From assembly GCA_036345935.2 (NCBI GenBank), contig JADWOT020000006.1:21817952-21881951 (forward strand): 64,000 nt of DNA, read 5' to 3'. Below, piece by piece: positions 62,246-64,000 of the stretch (its first letter is position 1; the number at the start of each line of letters is the position of its first letter). The DNA comes from Taenia hydatigena (taxonomy: Eukaryota; Platyhelminthes; Cestoda; Cyclophyllidea; Taeniidae). The notes beneath the pieces are model-generated. The model did not search any database and was not told the origin of the DNA. It was given only the letters and a program-made list of their open reading frames with translations. The position numbers were made by a program, and so were the translations under genes.

Positions 62246-64000
62246 TTTTTGTTCTGTGGTATTGGTAGAAAGTAGTGCGATGGGGCGCCTTACTGTCTAG
62301 AAATGATGAAAATTTTTTGACTGGGATAGAGGATGAGTCACAAAATGATTACGCATCGGGCATAGAGGAAGACGCTTCTTTTTAGAAATAATTTAGATTT
62401 TGGCTTCTTTATTGCCAAAAAAGAGAACATTTTCTCATTAATGCGCAAATATCAACGTTTCCATGGAAGATTTCCTCTGGGGTTGCTACTGCCAGGCTGT
62501 AAAATACTTTTTTCATCTCCTCCCTCATTTAGCCGATTATCGATGTTGTATCTCGTGGATGTTGGGGAGGTAACAATTGCGGTGCTGAGAGTATCCACTG
62601 ATTCCATATTGTCCAGGACTGGTTGGGACTTTACAGCTGACCTAGGCTGCATGACAGCCGACTTTCGTGGGAAAATTCGACTGAAAGCAGAGCCCCTAAA
62701 ATTTTTATAATTCTTATTTCTCCTGCTCATGCCATCCACCTGTCTGGGTGGATGATTTATTTCACATCGACTTGTCTAACTTTAGTATTACCGGCCAAGT
62801 TAAAGGGAATGTGAGGATTCAACTTTTAATGCCACTCGTTTTTGGCGTTTTGACGTCGTATTTAGCCTTCACAATCTAAGGAAGGAGCTGAACAACTGCA
62901 GCCAAGCGGCCAACAGGTCAGGATGGGAGCTATAAGGAATAAATCCAAGTGTGAAACTTTCATTCGTTTGCGACGCTACTTAACTTTAATAAGCAGCATC
63001 GTACGCACGCAATTTGAACAAAGACAGTTTAAATTTTTTGCCTTTTCTCCGAGGTCCACTTTCTCGAACAACGCTTCCTGCAACCCCTGCCACAGCCAGG
63101 AGGCAAGGTGGTGGGACAGACAGGCGCAACTGCGCATTAGTGCGCCCGTCCGCGCTTGCGTAGGAGCGGTTGGTAGCTGTACCATGACGTTGGCCAGAGG
63201 TGGCCAAACAGGCGCCTCGGAGTAGCAAAAAATGCTTTCAGCTGCCTCGCTGAACTTGTAGCCTCCCATTCGATCACTTTTTCTCTCTCCTTTTTGTTCA
63301 TTTTTAAAATGCAAAAAGGAGAAAGAAAGCTTTAATGACATAGTGTTGCCTTAATGAGCAATTTTGTTCCCGAAAGCTAAGAAAGAAATAGCCTCCCTCG
63401 CAGAGCTCTTTCTCCGTTTATCATGTTACTGGTATCTGTCTCCAGGCAATCCGTGGTAGGCGCCTACAGCGGTCAGTTTATTGTCACGAAAAGGCACTGA
63501 GAAGCAAGAGCTTTCTCTCATGAGATTGCCTAATTCCAAGAAAAGATGCTAATTATACAGGAGTTCAAATAAATTATTCCCTTCCTTCCTCCCTTCCATC
63601 CTCCTCTCCTTCCCAGCTTTGCGGTTCAAATTACATGCCTCTGAGCTGACTTACAGTGAGGCAGGGGGAGGAAGTTGACAACAACACTGTCTTTCATGCA
63701 TCCGGGGACAAAACTCAAGCGCGGTATTCTTGGTAGTAAATGGTGCGTGCCATGGGCCACAGATGAACTGGGATGTACAATCTGCTACCATCACATTTTG
63801 CTTGAAGCCGCCACAGTGAAGCAACCCACTTCAACCTGACAATTTTGAAACGCCATCAGGTTCAGAGGTCGAATCACAGATCTCAGGTTTTTTGGTTACC
63901 CAAAAGCAACTTATTAGAGCTTAGAAAGAGCAAAAACTGCTATTACCTTTAACTATGCAGGCATTATTGCATGACAAAAAGTGATCTATCTATAGTTGCT
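62246..64000. other. No gene recognised to the end of the window
   Basis: Open frames at 62441-62739 and 62923-63341 overlap on opposite strands and lack motifs. A pyrimidine-rich CCTTCCTTCC tract lies near 63580-63615. Confidence 0.45.

Noticed and set aside
1..64000. CRISPR arrays, rRNA operons, bacterial-type terminators and origins
   Set aside because: None seen; the sequence is intron-bearing animal DNA.

Overview
The window looks like nuclear DNA of a parasitic flatworm, most likely a taeniid tapeworm (Echinococcus or Taenia type). The evidence is small multi-exon genes with short GT-AG introns, some only 42 bases long, long AT-rich non-coding stretches, and LTR-like repeats that form a non-coding miniature retrotransposon (TRIM-like). 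No bacterial-style operons, ribosome binding sites, CRISPR arrays or rRNA genes are seen. The species call is inference.

Five protein genes can be supported. (1) 11674-13146 (+): an intronless 490-residue orphan protein. (2) 17140-20752 (-): a four-finger C2H2 zinc-finger protein in nine exons, with decayed copies of its first exon upstream. (3) 26272-40121 (-): CCDC146, reconstructed as 15 exons with matching phases, 958 residues, collinear with the vertebrate protein. (4) 48795-58133 (+): an Hv1-like voltage-sensor protein (HVCN1 family) in seven recognised exons, 5' end not found. (5) 60790-61917 (+): an intronless IQ-motif subunit of the nexin-dynein regulatory complex, best matching DRC9/IQCG.

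Layout: 1-11.6 kb is gene-poor and holds a TRIM-like element at 7652-8420. 11.7-13.1 kb is the orphan gene. 13.1-17.1 kb is non-coding. 17.1-23.1 kb is the zinc-finger gene, a long foldback hairpin and exon relics. 24.1-25.4 kb holds three solo LTRs. 25.8-26.2 kb holds a duplicated intron-like segment. 26.3-40.1 kb is CCDC146, with a perfect 247-bp tandem duplication in intron 10. 40.1-48.8 kb is non-coding with simple repeats. 48.8-58.1 kb is the Hv1-like gene. 60.1-60.3 kb is a GC-rich block ahead of the DRC9-like gene. 62-64 kb has no convincing gene.

Functionally, CCDC146 (centriole/axoneme coiled coil) and DRC9 (nexin link) both act in motile flagella, and Hv1 channels control sperm pH in other animals, so three of the five genes could serve sperm or ciliated cells; this grouping is inference. 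The most notable observations are that the Hv1-like sensor has lost its first S4 arginine and an S2 acidic residue, and that its predicted S1-S2 loop is unusually long and cysteine-rich.
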